The notes under the pieces are model-generated. The model saw only the letters and a list, made by a program, of their open reading frames with translations. It was not told the DNA's origin and made no database searches. A stretch of 41,792 bases of DNA from contig CACBPV010000009.1 of NCBI GenBank assembly GCA_902541215.1, positions 1 through 41,792 on the forward strand. Direction: 5' to 3'. Below are positions 1 to 7,550 of the stretch, piece after piece (position 1 is the stretch's first letter; each line of letters opens with the position of its first letter). The position numbers and the translations under genes are program-made. This stretch comes from an uncultured Alphaproteobacteria bacterium (GTDB taxonomy: Bacteria > Pseudomonadota > Alphaproteobacteria > HIMB59 > GCA-002718135).

Positions 1-144
1 TTACTCTATTATATTTATGAGAATGGTTTTGAATTTTGGGATACAGCATACGCAATAACATTATCGGTTTTACTAATTATATTATTGTCAATAATAGGGA
101 TTGGTCAAATTTTTTTATTGGATAGAAAGGTCCATTACCAATAA
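1..144 (+). CDS. ABC transporter permease, UgpA/MalF type (3' end only)
   Basis: Only the last 47 codons are present, because the gene starts upstream of the window. The peptide holds one hydrophobic segment (about 20 residues) and ends in RKVHYQ, the ending I recall for UgpA-type inner-membrane permeases of the carbohydrate/glycerol-3-phosphate ABC family. It is followed after 2 bp by a UgpE/MalG-type permease, so the two are partner subunits of one importer whose binding protein and ATPase lie outside the window. The substrate cannot be read from this fragment. Family placement is from the C-terminal motif and the neighbour. Confidence 0.75.
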   Translation, partial: LLYYIYENGFEFWDTAYAITLSVLLIILLSIIGIGQIFLLDRKVHYQ

Positions 145-146
145 AA

Positions 147-956
147 ATGTATTCATTCTATAAAAATATTAATATTATTGGTGCTTGGTTACTTGGATTA
201 TTATGGTTACTCCCGCTCTTATATGCAATCTGGTCTTCGATACACCCCATAGAATATCAAGTTAAATTTGATTTGTTTGCCCCTCTGACCTTATACAATT
301 TTGAAAATGCTTGGTCGCAAGCTCCTTTTTCAAGATATATGCTCAACACATTTATATACGTTACAATGACCACTTCATGCCAGTTTATCTTATGTTCTCT
401 GACTGCATTTGCTTTTGCAAGATATGAGTTTCCTTTTAAGAACATACTTTTTGGATTAGTTTTAATTCAACTAATGATTAATCCAGAAATCATTCTTATT
501 GAAAATTATAAAACAATTAAATTCTTAAATTTGATAGATACCATTCCTGCAATTAGCCTTCCCTACATTGCATCTGCTTTCGGAATTTTTGTTTTGAGAC
601 AAGCTTTCAAAACTGTTCCAAAAGAGCTAGATGATTCTGCAAGGATTGATGGTGCTGGAACATTACGAATTTTATGGCATGTGTACATACCCTTATCTAT
701 ACCTACTTTTTTAGCTTATGGACTTGTATCAGTATCTTATCATTGGAATAATTATTTGTGGCCTTTAATAATAACCAACTCAGAGGAAACTAGAATTTTA
801 AATGTTGGTTTAGCTATCTTTTCTATGGAGGAATCAGGTATCGAGTGGGCTACTATAAGCGCAGGAACATTGATGGTAACCGCACCACTAATAATTGCAT
901 TTATTATTTTTCAAAGACAGTTTGTAGAGAGTTTTGCAACTTCGGGTATAAAATAA
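147..956 (+). CDS. ABC transporter permease, UgpE/MalG type
   Basis: This 269-residue integral membrane protein has about six hydrophobic segments. The ATPase-contacting EAA loop starts at ELDDSARIDGAG, which is diagnostic of MalG/UgpE-class permeases. The C-terminus reads QFVESFATSGIK. It begins 2 bp after the UgpA-like partner and so is translationally coupled to it. A second, complete Ugp system lies at 4714-8855 on the other strand. This first system sits beside phosphonate genes, so phosphodiester or organophosphorus uptake is possible, but that is inference; a sugar or polyol importer is equally compatible. Its stop codon faces the convergent gene ending at 968. Confidence 0.85.
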   Translation: MYSFYKNINIIGAWLLGLLWLLPLLYAIWSSIHPIEYQVKFDLFAPLTLYNFENAWSQAPFSRYMLNTFIYVTMTTSCQFILCSLTAFAFARYEFPFKNILFGLVLIQLMINPEIILIENYKTIKFLNLIDTIPAISLPYIASAFGIFVLRQAFKTVPKELDDSARIDGAGTLRILWHVYIPLSIPTFLAYGLVSVSYHWNNYLWPLIITNSEETRILNVGLAIFSMEESGIEWATISAGTLMVTAPLIIAFIIFQRQFVESFATSGIK

Positions 957-967
957 TCTATTACTAA

Positions 968-1600
968 TTAAATTCTAGTTTTAAAGAAGATATATTTGTT
1001 AAACTCTTCTTTTAAATCAATACTAACTCTTGCATGTACCTTACCTTGTTTTCCTTGAAACGATTGTTTTTCTGTAACTGGAAACACCCCTTCATGCCAA
1101 ATGTTTGGATGAATATACAAACCTTTTGATCCGTCACAATAAAATGCTTTGAAATGTTCTGGTTCTATGTCGTCTGTTGGCAAGGCTAAAGGACAAATAA
1201 ATGGTTTATTTTCTTCAGGAAAGAAAAGCTGACCTCCATCAGGATGATAATTTGCATGCCATAAAAAAATTTTTGTTGGATCTGAATATTTATCTTTTTG
1301 TAATTCTTGATCAGGATTATTGGCATAACCCAGTATATATTTTCCATCTACTTCATAATCGCTCTTATGTTCAACAGCATTATTTTGTCCATAAAGCACG
1401 TCACCTTGCCACCATGTATCAAAAGAACCTTCGGTAGTTCCACCTTCATTCCCTGTTCCCTCTTCTATGTCGCGCCATCCTTGTTTTGGCCAAGTTACAA
1501 TTTCAATATCACTATTTTCAAAACTATCGATTAAATACCCATACCCTTTAAGATTTTCATTTGTTGCTTTAACTAATGGTATTTCAATTTCTTTAGTCAT
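968..1600 (-). CDS. AllA-like (ureidoglycolate lyase superfamily) protein
   Basis: This 210-residue soluble protein resembles the ureidoglycolate lyase/AllA cupin-like family. The supporting region holds HPDGGQLFF followed by a C-terminal half with YIHPNIWHEGVFPV, matching the conserved H-x-x-x-W-H segment of AllA; His and Glu residues there would bind the metal or substrate. It is longer than E. coli AllA (about 160 residues) and closer in size to extended relatives. It lies 7 bp downstream of phnW on the same strand, and no other purine or allantoin genes are visible. Its substrate may therefore be a two-carbon compound of the phosphonate route rather than ureidoglycolate; this is inference. 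The frame is intact, unlike the adjacent phnW. Confidence 0.7.
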   Translation of the reverse strand: MTKEIEIPLVKATNENLKGYGYLIDSFENSDIEIVTWPKQGWRDIEEGTGNEGGTTEGSFDTWWQGDVLYGQNNAVEHKSDYEVDGKYILGYANNPDQELQKDKYSDPTKIFLWHANYHPDGGQLFFPEENKPFICPLALPTDDIEPEHFKAFYCDGSKGLYIHPNIWHEGVFPVTEKQSFQGKQGKVHARVSIDLKEEFNKYIFFKTRI

Positions 1601-1607
1601 AGTTTTG

Positions 1608-2708
1608 TTAGTTTAATGTGAATCCCAATTCAGTAACAACTTCTTTTACTGCCTTTATAGTATCCATCATGTCTTGTTCGTCTAAATTACCAATACACCC
1701 AATTCTAAAAGTTTCTGCCACTGTTAGTTTTCCTGGATAAATTAAAAAATTTTTTTCACTAAGAGCATTATAAAATTTCTCAAAGTTAAATTTAGGATCA
1801 TTAGGTTGTTTAAACGTAATAATAATTGGTGCCTGCAAATTATCAGGTAGTAGTTGCTCAAATCCCAACTCTTTCATTCCCTTACATATAATTTCACAAT
1901 TTTTTTTTATATCTTTTACCTCTTCCCTCTACACCACCTTGTTCCTTATGTTCCTCAATCGCTTTATTGAATGCAGCCAACACATGTGTTGGAGGTGTAA
2001 ATCGCCATTGTTTATTTTTTTTCCATTGCTTGCCATTGATCATACAAGTCTAGACTTAGTGAGTGACTATTACCTTTTGCATTTTGAATAACTTCATTTT
2101 TAACAAGAATGAAACCTACTCCTGGTACACCTTCCAAGCATTTATTAGATGAAGCGGCTACAGCATCAAAAGTAATTGTTTTAGAGCTTAAGGGTAAGGC
2201 CCCAAAAGCACTCATCGCATCGATGAATAAAGATAAGTTTTTTCCTTTCAACCAATTTTGCAATGTCTTCAATAGGATTTAAAATACCCGATGTTGTTTC
2301 ACAATATACAGCAAAGACGTGTGTTAAATCGTTGCTATCAATTAACTCTTCAATTTTATTGATGTCATGTACTTCATGTTCAGCAATTTCATATTCAATA
2401 AAATCTCTTCCTAAATAAGTGCACATTTTTTTCATTCTTTGTCCGTAAGCACCATTGATCAGAATTAGAATTTTAGAATTTTTTTGAGTAAGAGAGCTCA
2501 CCATTGACTCTACAGCAAAAGTTCCACTTCCCTGCATTGGAACACATTGATATTTATCTTCACCGTCTATTAATTTAACAAGGGAATCTCTAATTGATGC
2601 ATTGAGATCAATAAATTTTGTATCTCTTGAACCCCAATCATGAAGCATAGCCTCCTTTGTTGACATCGATGTCGTAAGAGGACCAGGGGTTAATAATTTT
2701 TTATCCAT
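1608..2708 (-). pseudogene. phnW: 2-aminoethylphosphonate-pyruvate transaminase, three frameshifts
   Basis: Stitching three reading frames gives a full-length (about 365 residues) class V PLP aminotransferase. It begins MDKKLLTPGPLTTSMSTK and has the PLP-lysine segment SSNKCLEGVPGVGF and the late motif QWRFTPPTHV, all typical of PhnW, which converts 2-aminoethylphosphonate plus pyruvate to phosphonoacetaldehyde plus alanine. The frame is broken at three A-runs of the coding strand: about 2247 (6 As), about 2022 (8 As) and about 1900 (9 As). Removing one A from each restores a continuous protein with no other stop. Apart from these sites the sequence looks conserved, so the lesions are recent, sequencing artefacts, or tolerated by transcript slippage. 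It is transcribed divergently from phnZ across 88 bp. Confidence 0.85.
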
Positions 2709-2796
2709 TAAATATTTACTTAATAAATATTATTATAAATTTGATCAATCTTATTAAAGTTGGAATTGAATTTATTTTCTAATAAGTTAATTATGA

Positions 2797-3373
2797 ATGA
2801 GGATGGAAGAAAATATTGTAGATTATCTCTTAGATCTTTTGAAAACAAAAGGTGCTGATATTCAATACGGTAATGAGGATGTGACACAACTTGAGCATGC
2901 CCTTCAATGTGCTGAATTGGCTGAACAACATAAATTACCAGGACCAACAATTGCTGCAGCATTGCTGCATGATGTTGGCCATCTTATCTATGAGGACGGC
3001 GACCCCATTCATGAAGGGAAAGATGGTCATCATGAAAATTTAGGTGCTGATTTTTTAAAAAAAATATTTTGGTGAGGATGTTATTTTACCAATTAGAGCA
3101 CATGTCGACTCAAAAAGATATTTATCAAGTGTTGAAGAAGGTTATTATGATAGTCTATCAGAAGCATCGAAACTTTCGTTAAAAGTTCAAGGTGGTCCTT
3201 TTACAAAAGAAGAAGCAGATGATTTTATTAGTAAACCTTTTATGGATAAAGCAGTAGAGCTTCGAAGATTTGATGATTTAGCAAAAATTTTAGATAAAAA
3301 CACTCCTGATGTTGAACATTTTCGTCCCTATTTAGAAGATGCGAGAAAATCTTTTTTAGCTAAACAAGCATAA
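2797..3373 (+). pseudogene. phnZ: PhnZ-like HD-domain phosphonate oxygenase, one frameshift
   Basis: An HD-domain protein of the phosphonate-operon HDIG family (PhnZ type), which oxidatively cleaves 2-amino-1-hydroxyethylphosphonate to glycine and phosphate with a di-iron centre. The spacing of key residues matches PhnZ as I recall it: Tyr-x2-Glu-x6-His in YGNEDVTQLEH, then 24 residues to the His-Asp pair of LLHDVGH, then a His-His pair. The frame breaks at the run of eight As at 3057-3064. With one A removed the protein continues as KKYFGEDVILPIRAHVDSK and ends at 3373, giving about 191 residues, the normal family length. Start may be 2797 or 2803. A PhnY partner is not in the window. Confidence 0.82.
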
Positions 3374-3898
3374 ATGCAATTTAGCAACTATGATTTTATA
3401 GATTCAAAGTCGTTTGCAGGCAAAATTATATTAACTTCTTTCCCAGGTCTAAATTCGAATGGTTTGTTTGAAGAAAAAATTTTAAAAAAGGAATTAGAAT
3501 TATTTAAAGATAATAATTGTAGCTCCATTACTTCTTTTGTTGAAGATAGCGAATTTGAAAAATTGTGTAATAAAACTCTATTTGTCAAAAGTATTTATGA
3601 ACATAAATTACATTGGTACCATTTACCCATCTATGACATGGGAGCACCAGATAAAGACTTTAAATATAAATGGGAGACAACAAAAGTTTTGCTAAAAAAC
3701 GAATTAATAGATGGCAAAAATATAGTTTTACATTGCCGCGGGGGAAAAGGAAGAGCTGGCACTATAGCTGCTATTTTACTTATTGAATTTAATTATGAAA
3801 AACAAGAAGCTATTGATTTAGTGCGATCAAGAAGAAAAGGGGCTATTGAATCTAAAATTCAGGAAGATTTTATTTTTTCCTACAGAGCATTAAATTAA
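3374..3898 (+). CDS. Dual-specificity/tyrosine phosphatase-like protein (CX5R)
   Basis: This 174-residue cytosolic protein carries the cysteine-phosphatase signature HCRGGKGRAGT, with catalytic Cys121 and Arg127 in CX5R spacing. An Asp in LPIYDMGAPD (Asp88) is a fitting general acid. The fold resembles CDKN3-like / dual-specificity phosphatases. Its ATG directly follows the phnZ stop with no spacer, so the two are probably co-transcribed and coupled. The substrate is unknown; a phosphorylated small molecule or phospholipid is as plausible as a phosphoprotein in a phosphorus operon. The reading frame is intact despite the broken gene just upstream. Confidence 0.75.
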   Translation: MQFSNYDFIDSKSFAGKIILTSFPGLNSNGLFEEKILKKELELFKDNNCSSITSFVEDSEFEKLCNKTLFVKSIYEHKLHWYHLPIYDMGAPDKDFKYKWETTKVLLKNELIDGKNIVLHCRGGKGRAGTIAAILLIEFNYEKQEAIDLVRSRRKGAIESKIQEDFIFSYRALN

Positions 3899-3936
3899 AG
3901 TGTAATATTTATAATTTATAGAAGTAAGGAGAAAAT

Positions 3937-4164
3937 ATGACAGATCTGTCAATTAATAGAATTAAGTGGTTCAGTACTGCGTTAATATTATCAGGAATAT
4001 TATTAACCAACTTAAATGCCTATCCGATTAATATAATTATTCACGGTACAGGGGCTGTTGGTTGGTCAATTGTTGGTTATATGACAAAAGATAGAGCTCT
4101 GCTTACAAACTTTGGTTTGCAACTCCCACTATTTATTTTTGGATATATTTATTTGCTAGCATGA
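3937..4164 (+). CDS. Small membrane protein of unknown function
   Basis: This 75-residue protein is not recognised with certainty. It has an N-terminal hydrophobic segment (about residues 13-33), a middle one ending near Gly47-Tyr48, and a C-terminal one (about 57-74), so it probably spans the inner membrane two or three times. The sequence faintly recalls small alphaproteobacterial membrane proteins with a WNxY...GxxxWxxxG pattern. A strong ribosome-binding site (AAGGAG, 6 bp before ATG) supports expression. Its stop overlaps the arsC start by 4 bp, so it is co-translated with arsenate reductase. A role in arsenic or phosphate physiology is only a guess from this position. Confidence 0.65.
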   Translation: MTDLSINRIKWFSTALILSGILLTNLNAYPINIIIHGTGAVGWSIVGYMTKDRALLTNFGLQLPLFIFGYIYLLA

Positions 4165-4580
4165 AAAATACAAATATTCTATTTATGTGTGTTGCTAATT
4201 CAGCAAGAAGTCAAATGGCTGAAGGAATTGCAAAAAAATTATATCCAAATTGCACTATTCAAAGCGCAGGATCAGTGCCCAAAGAAGTCAACCCCAATGC
4301 AATTTTGGTTATGAGTGAAATAGATATTGATATATCAAAACATCGCTCAAAAGATTTTGAAAGTTTAGACAATAAGTTCAGAGATGAATTAAATACCGTT
4401 TTTACGCTTTGTAAGGAAGAAGTGTGCCCAGTTTTAAATTCTAAAGCTCAGATACTTTCAATTCCATTTGATGATCCTGCATCAGATCGTTTTAGCTCAA
4501 ACCAATTAGATAAGTTTAGAGAAGTAAGAGATTCAATTTTTAATAAATTAAAAGAACTAAAAAATTTATTTGAAAACTAA
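4161..4580 (+). CDS. arsC: Arsenate reductase, low-molecular-weight phosphatase type
   Basis: This 139-residue protein has the LMW-PTP P-loop MCVANSARSQMAEG (Cys10, Arg16). A second redox pair lies in TLCKEEVCPV (Cys84, Cys89), and a DDPAS motif supplies the acidic residue. This is the ArsC type that reduces arsenate to arsenite using a disulfide cascade. Pst transporters admit arsenate when phosphate is scarce, so the enzyme fits the surrounding island. An aquaporin at 17381-18037 could release the arsenite. The last 20 codons and the downstream spacer are duplicated at 13623-13824. The start overlaps the upstream small membrane gene (ATGA). Confidence 0.88.
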   Translation: MKNTNILFMCVANSARSQMAEGIAKKLYPNCTIQSAGSVPKEVNPNAILVMSEIDIDISKHRSKDFESLDNKFRDELNTVFTLCKEEVCPVLNSKAQILSIPFDDPASDRFSSNQLDKFREVRDSIFNKLKELKNLFEN

Positions 4581-4723
4581 TGAAGTTAAAAATTAATTAA
4601 ATTTATAAAAATTTAATATTCTATTAACGTATCTGTAAACAATAAAATTTAAATGCTTTTTACCACTCACAGTATTATTTCCTCCTGCTAATTACCAATA
4701 ATTGTGAGTGGGATTAAATTCTA
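4521..4723 (+). repeat. Direct repeat copy 1: arsC 3' end plus downstream spacer
   Basis: About 203 bp starting at GAAGTAAGAGATTCAATTTT. It covers the last arsC codons, the arsC-ugpC spacer and the last codons of ugpC (ATTAAATTCTA). It recurs in the same orientation at 13623-13824 with roughly 85-88% identity by eye, including several uninterrupted 20-29 bp matches. This copy has the intact arsC tail. The two copies bound about 9 kb of phosphorus-related genes. Confidence 0.9.
4663..4711. other. Inverted repeat in the arsC-ugpC spacer
   Basis: CCACTCACA (4663-4671) pairs with TGTGAGTGG (4703-4711) around a 31-base loop; an inner ATTATT/AATAAT can extend the stem. It sits between convergent genes but lacks a terminal T-run, so it is not a classical intrinsic terminator. 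The second copy at 13764-13812 reads CCACTCGCA, keeping the stem through a G-U wobble. It may be a bidirectional 3'-end element or a protein site; its function is not known. Confidence 0.6.
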
Positions 4724-5763
4724 GCTTTTGAAACTTGGTCAAATAAATGATATTTACCCTCTATTACTGATAGTGAAAGTTCATCATTTATTTTAATTGA
4801 AGTATTTCCATTTTCTCTGAAACAAATATCATTGCCTCCTCTATCGCTTCCATAAATTAAACTATCTGACCCTAATTTTTCAATGATATCTACCTTAATC
4901 TTAAAATTTCCTTCAGAGTTTATAATAAAATTTTCCGGTCTAATTCCAAGTACTGCAGTATTCACATTCTCATTTTTATTTACATTAAATTTATTATCAC
5001 CAAAATGAAAAATATTATCTGTTAGCCTCCCTTTAATTAAGTTTATTTGGGGTGTTCCAATAAATTCTGCTACAAAGAGTGTTTTTGGATTTTCATAAAT
5101 CTCAATAGGAGAGCCAACTTGTTCAATTATTCCCTCATTTATTACAGCCAATCTATCACCTAATGTCATCGCTTCGATTTGATCATGGGTTACAAAAACA
5201 CTAGTAACATTCATTTTTTTTTGAAGTTTTTTAATATCAATTCTTACCTGACCTCTTAATTTTGCGTCTAAATTTGATAACGGCTCATCAAATAAAAATA
5301 CCTTTGGGTTTCTTACTATGGCTCTTCCCATAGCTACTCTTTGTCTCTGACCACCTGATAACATTGCAGGTTTTCTTAAGAGATACTGATTAATTTCTAA
5401 AAGCTTTGAAACTTCAGAGACCTTTCTTTCAATCTCATCTTTTGTTTCTCCTCTATTTTTAAGACCGTATGCTAAATTTTTGTAAACATTCATATGAGGA
5501 TAAAGTGCATAATTTTGAAAAACCATTGCAACATCTCTTTCTGAAGGATTTATTTTATTAATCAATCTTCCATCTAAAAAAATTTCTCCACGAGTTATGT
5601 CTTCAAGACCAGCAATCATTCTCAGAATTGTTGATTTTCCACAACCACTAGGCCCAACAAAAACCATAAACTCACCATTGTTAATTTCTAAAGAAGTATT
5701 GTTGACAGCCAGCGTACCGTTTGGATAAATTTTTGTTATTTCTTTAAATTGTAAAAAACTCAT
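4714..5763 (-). CDS. ugpC: Glycerol-3-phosphate ABC transporter ATP-binding protein
   Basis: This 349-residue ATPase has Walker [10 protein letters not shown] (residues 37-45), Q-loop region VFQNYALYPHMNVYKN, signature LSGGQRQR, Walker B VFLFDEP and the switch His of FVTHDQ. A C-terminal regulatory/TOBE-like domain follows, as in UgpC/MalK. It energises the UgpA-UgpE pore and is the last gene of ugpB-A-E-C, starting 1 bp after ugpE. Its final codons lie inside the duplicated segment shared with 13623-13824. Substrate assignment rests on the complete Ugp-like set and the phosphorus context; related MsmK/MalK ATPases are hard to tell apart by sequence. Confidence 0.88.
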   Translation of the reverse strand: MSFLQFKEITKIYPNGTLAVNNTSLEINNGEFMVFVGPSGCGKSTILRMIAGLEDITRGEIFLDGRLINKINPSERDVAMVFQNYALYPHMNVYKNLAYGLKNRGETKDEIERKVSEVSKLLEINQYLLRKPAMLSGGQRQRVAMGRAIVRNPKVFLFDEPLSNLDAKLRGQVRIDIKKLQKKMNVTSVFVTHDQIEAMTLGDRLAVINEGIIEQVGSPIEIYENPKTLFVAEFIGTPQINLIKGRLTDNIFHFGDNKFNVNKNENVNTAVLGIRPENFIINSEGNFKIKVDIIEKLGSDSLIYGSDRGGNDICFRENGNTSIKINDELSLSVIEGKYHLFDQVSKARI

Positions 5764-5764
5764 T

Positions 5765-6616
5765 TTATTTCTCCGTTTGAATTAATCCTTTTATGAACCA
5801 ACGCTGTAAAAAAACAACTACCAAAACAGGAGGTAAAATTGATAAAATAATGTATGCAAATCTTTCAGCAATTCTAGGAAGTGTTATTCCTTCGTAAGAT
5901 TCAGTGAAAATTATCTTCATTCCCATAACAACAGTCCAATACTTCTCATCCGTAGTCATTATTAAAGGCCACAAATACTGACTGTAGCCGTAAACAAACA
6001 TAAATATAAACATTGCTGCTATCATTGTTCGTGATAATGGAATTAAAAAATCAACAAAGAATTGCCAACTGTTAGCTCCATCTAATTTAGCTGCTTCTAA
6101 TAATTCATCTGGAACAGACTTATAAAATTGTCTAAAAAAAAATACAGCAGTAGCAGAGGCTACTAAAGGTAAAATTAACCCAGTATAACTATTTGTAAGA
6201 CCTAAGTCTGAAACTACTTTATAGCTTGGAAAAATTCTAACCTCCAAAGGAACAAGAAGTGTAATAAAAATTATCCAAAATATTGGTGTTGCAAGCTTAA
6301 ACCTAAAATAGACAATTGCATATGCTGCCATCATTGAAATGATAACTTTCACACTTGCAATACCTATTGCCATAATAAAACTGTTAATAAACATTTTTGT
6401 AGCAGTGATTTCTTCTGAGAAACCGCCTTTTTCATTTAAAACTTCATTGTAATTTTTATTTAAATGATCACCTAAATTCCATTGCATACCCTTAGTTAGA
6501 AGAGTAACGTTGTCATGAGTAGAGCTAGCAAAAGTTAGCCATATTGGAATAACCATTAGAAGAACGCCTACAAGAAGAACAAGATGCGATAATACTTGAG
6601 TAATTTTGATATTCAT
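5765..6616 (-). CDS. ugpE: Glycerol-3-phosphate ABC transporter permease
   Basis: A 283-residue inner-membrane permease with six predicted membrane segments. The EAA loop starts at ELLEAAKLDGANSW, followed by YLWPLIMTTDEKYW, and the C-terminus is KGLIQTEK, very like E. coli UgpE (which ends in DSEK). The segment EVRIFPSYKVVSDLGLTNSY also matches the UgpE pattern. The start codon overlaps the ugpA stop by one base (TAATG on the coding strand), indicating translational coupling. It forms the pore with UgpA for import of glycerol-3-phosphate or glycerophosphodiesters, a phosphorus source in the Pho regulon. Confidence 0.88.
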   Translation of the reverse strand: MNIKITQVLSHLVLLVGVLLMVIPIWLTFASSTHDNVTLLTKGMQWNLGDHLNKNYNEVLNEKGGFSEEITATKMFINSFIMAIGIASVKVIISMMAAYAIVYFRFKLATPIFWIIFITLLVPLEVRIFPSYKVVSDLGLTNSYTGLILPLVASATAVFFFRQFYKSVPDELLEAAKLDGANSWQFFVDFLIPLSRTMIAAMFIFMFVYGYSQYLWPLIMTTDEKYWTVVMGMKIIFTESYEGITLPRIAERFAYIILSILPPVLVVVFLQRWFIKGLIQTEK

Positions 6617-7494
6617 TAATTATAATGGATCCTTCCCTCAATATATCTAAACTGAAAAATAGTTATCAATAGAACAATCAACATCATAACAATTGATTGT
6701 GCTCCTGCACTTCCTAAATCTAAACCCCTAAAACCGTCAATATAGGCTTTATAGACCAAGGTTTTTGTTTCTCCACCTGGAGCTCCAATGGTCGTAGTAT
6801 CAATAATTCCAAAAGTGTCGAAAAAACCATAAGTAATATTTATTATTATTAAAAAAAAGGTTGTTGGCATCAATAACGGAAATGTAATGGTCCAGAAACG
6901 TCTAAAATTACTTTTGCAATCAATTAGTGATGCTTCAATAATAGATTTTTGAATTGTCTGAAGTCCAGCTAGAAAAAAAATAAAGTTTGCACTAATCTGT
7001 TTCCAAGAAGAAGCTATAAACAAATAAATGTATGCATCATAGACATTATCAGTCCAATCAAAACCCCAAAGAAAATTGAATAAATTGTAAACCATGCCAA
7101 ATCGTTCACTAAAAAAATATTGTGCTGTTACTCCAACTACTGCTGGTGCTATTGCATAAGGCCAAATTAAAAGGGTTTTATATGCACTTTTACCATGGAT
7201 TACATTATTTGCTTGTACAGCCAAAAGCAATCCAAGAGAACATGAAATAAATGTAATTACAAAAATATAGATCATTGTAAATTTAAATGCAGTAAGATAG
7301 GAGCTATCTGACATAGCAAAAGTAAAATTATCAATCCCAGCAAAATATCTTCCAAATCCAAATGCATCTTGAATTGTAAAAGCATCTGTAAAAGTTTGAA
7401 CAATTGGCCAATATAAAAAAATAAAAATTATAATTAGCGTTGGAGCCGCAAAGAAATATTGTGAAAACCTTGAATCAAACTGAACTTTTTTCAT
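6616..7494 (-). CDS. ugpA: Glycerol-3-phosphate ABC transporter permease
   Basis: A 292-residue inner-membrane permease with six hydrophobic segments. The EAA loop reads SIIEASLIDCKSNFRRFWTITFP, with Cys where Gly or Asp-Gly is usual. The C-terminus QFRYIEGRIHYN parallels the QFRYVERKVHYQ ending of UgpA. It pairs with UgpE downstream. A perfect 11-bp hairpin lies between the ugpB stop and this start, so expression of the permeases is probably lower than that of the binding protein. No good Shine-Dalgarno sequence precedes the ATG outside that hairpin. Confidence 0.87.
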   Translation of the reverse strand: MKKVQFDSRFSQYFFAAPTLIIIFIFLYWPIVQTFTDAFTIQDAFGFGRYFAGIDNFTFAMSDSSYLTAFKFTMIYIFVITFISCSLGLLLAVQANNVIHGKSAYKTLLIWPYAIAPAVVGVTAQYFFSERFGMVYNLFNFLWGFDWTDNVYDAYIYLFIASSWKQISANFIFFLAGLQTIQKSIIEASLIDCKSNFRRFWTITFPLLMPTTFFLIIINITYGFFDTFGIIDTTTIGAPGGETKTLVYKAYIDGFRGLDLGSAGAQSIVMMLIVLLITIFQFRYIEGRIHYN

Positions 7495-7501
7495 TTAATA
7501 T

Positions 7502-7527
7502 AAAAAGGAGGACTGTGTCCTCCTTTT
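7502..7527 (-). terminator. Intercistronic hairpin after ugpB
   Basis: AAAAGGAGGAC (7503-7513) and GTCCTCCTTTT (7517-7527) form a perfect 11-bp stem with a 3-base loop. On the coding (minus) strand the 3' arm ends in a T-run just before ugpA. This fits a partial intrinsic terminator or mRNA-stabilising hairpin that raises binding-protein output relative to the permeases. Confidence 0.85.
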
Positions 7528-7550
7528 GTTAAGTATTTATTACAATATGA

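Noticed and set aside
2012-2708. Two separate aminotransferase genes instead of one broken phnW
   Set aside because: The segments join without gap or overlap in homology when one A is removed from each run, so they are parts of a single gene.
2720-2962. Reverse-strand frame across the phnW-phnZ spacer and phnZ start
   Set aside because: It is antisense to conserved PhnZ residues, and its peptide has no family resemblance.
3388-3588. Reverse-strand open frame inside the CX5R phosphatase gene
   Set aside because: It lies wholly within a gene with a clear catalytic motif, has no recognisable domain and no ribosome-binding site.
4581-4713. Possible small RNA or transposon end in the repeated spacer
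   Set aside because: There is no terminal inverted repeat with a target duplication, no transposase and no terminator T-run. It is kept only as a repeat with an inverted repeat.
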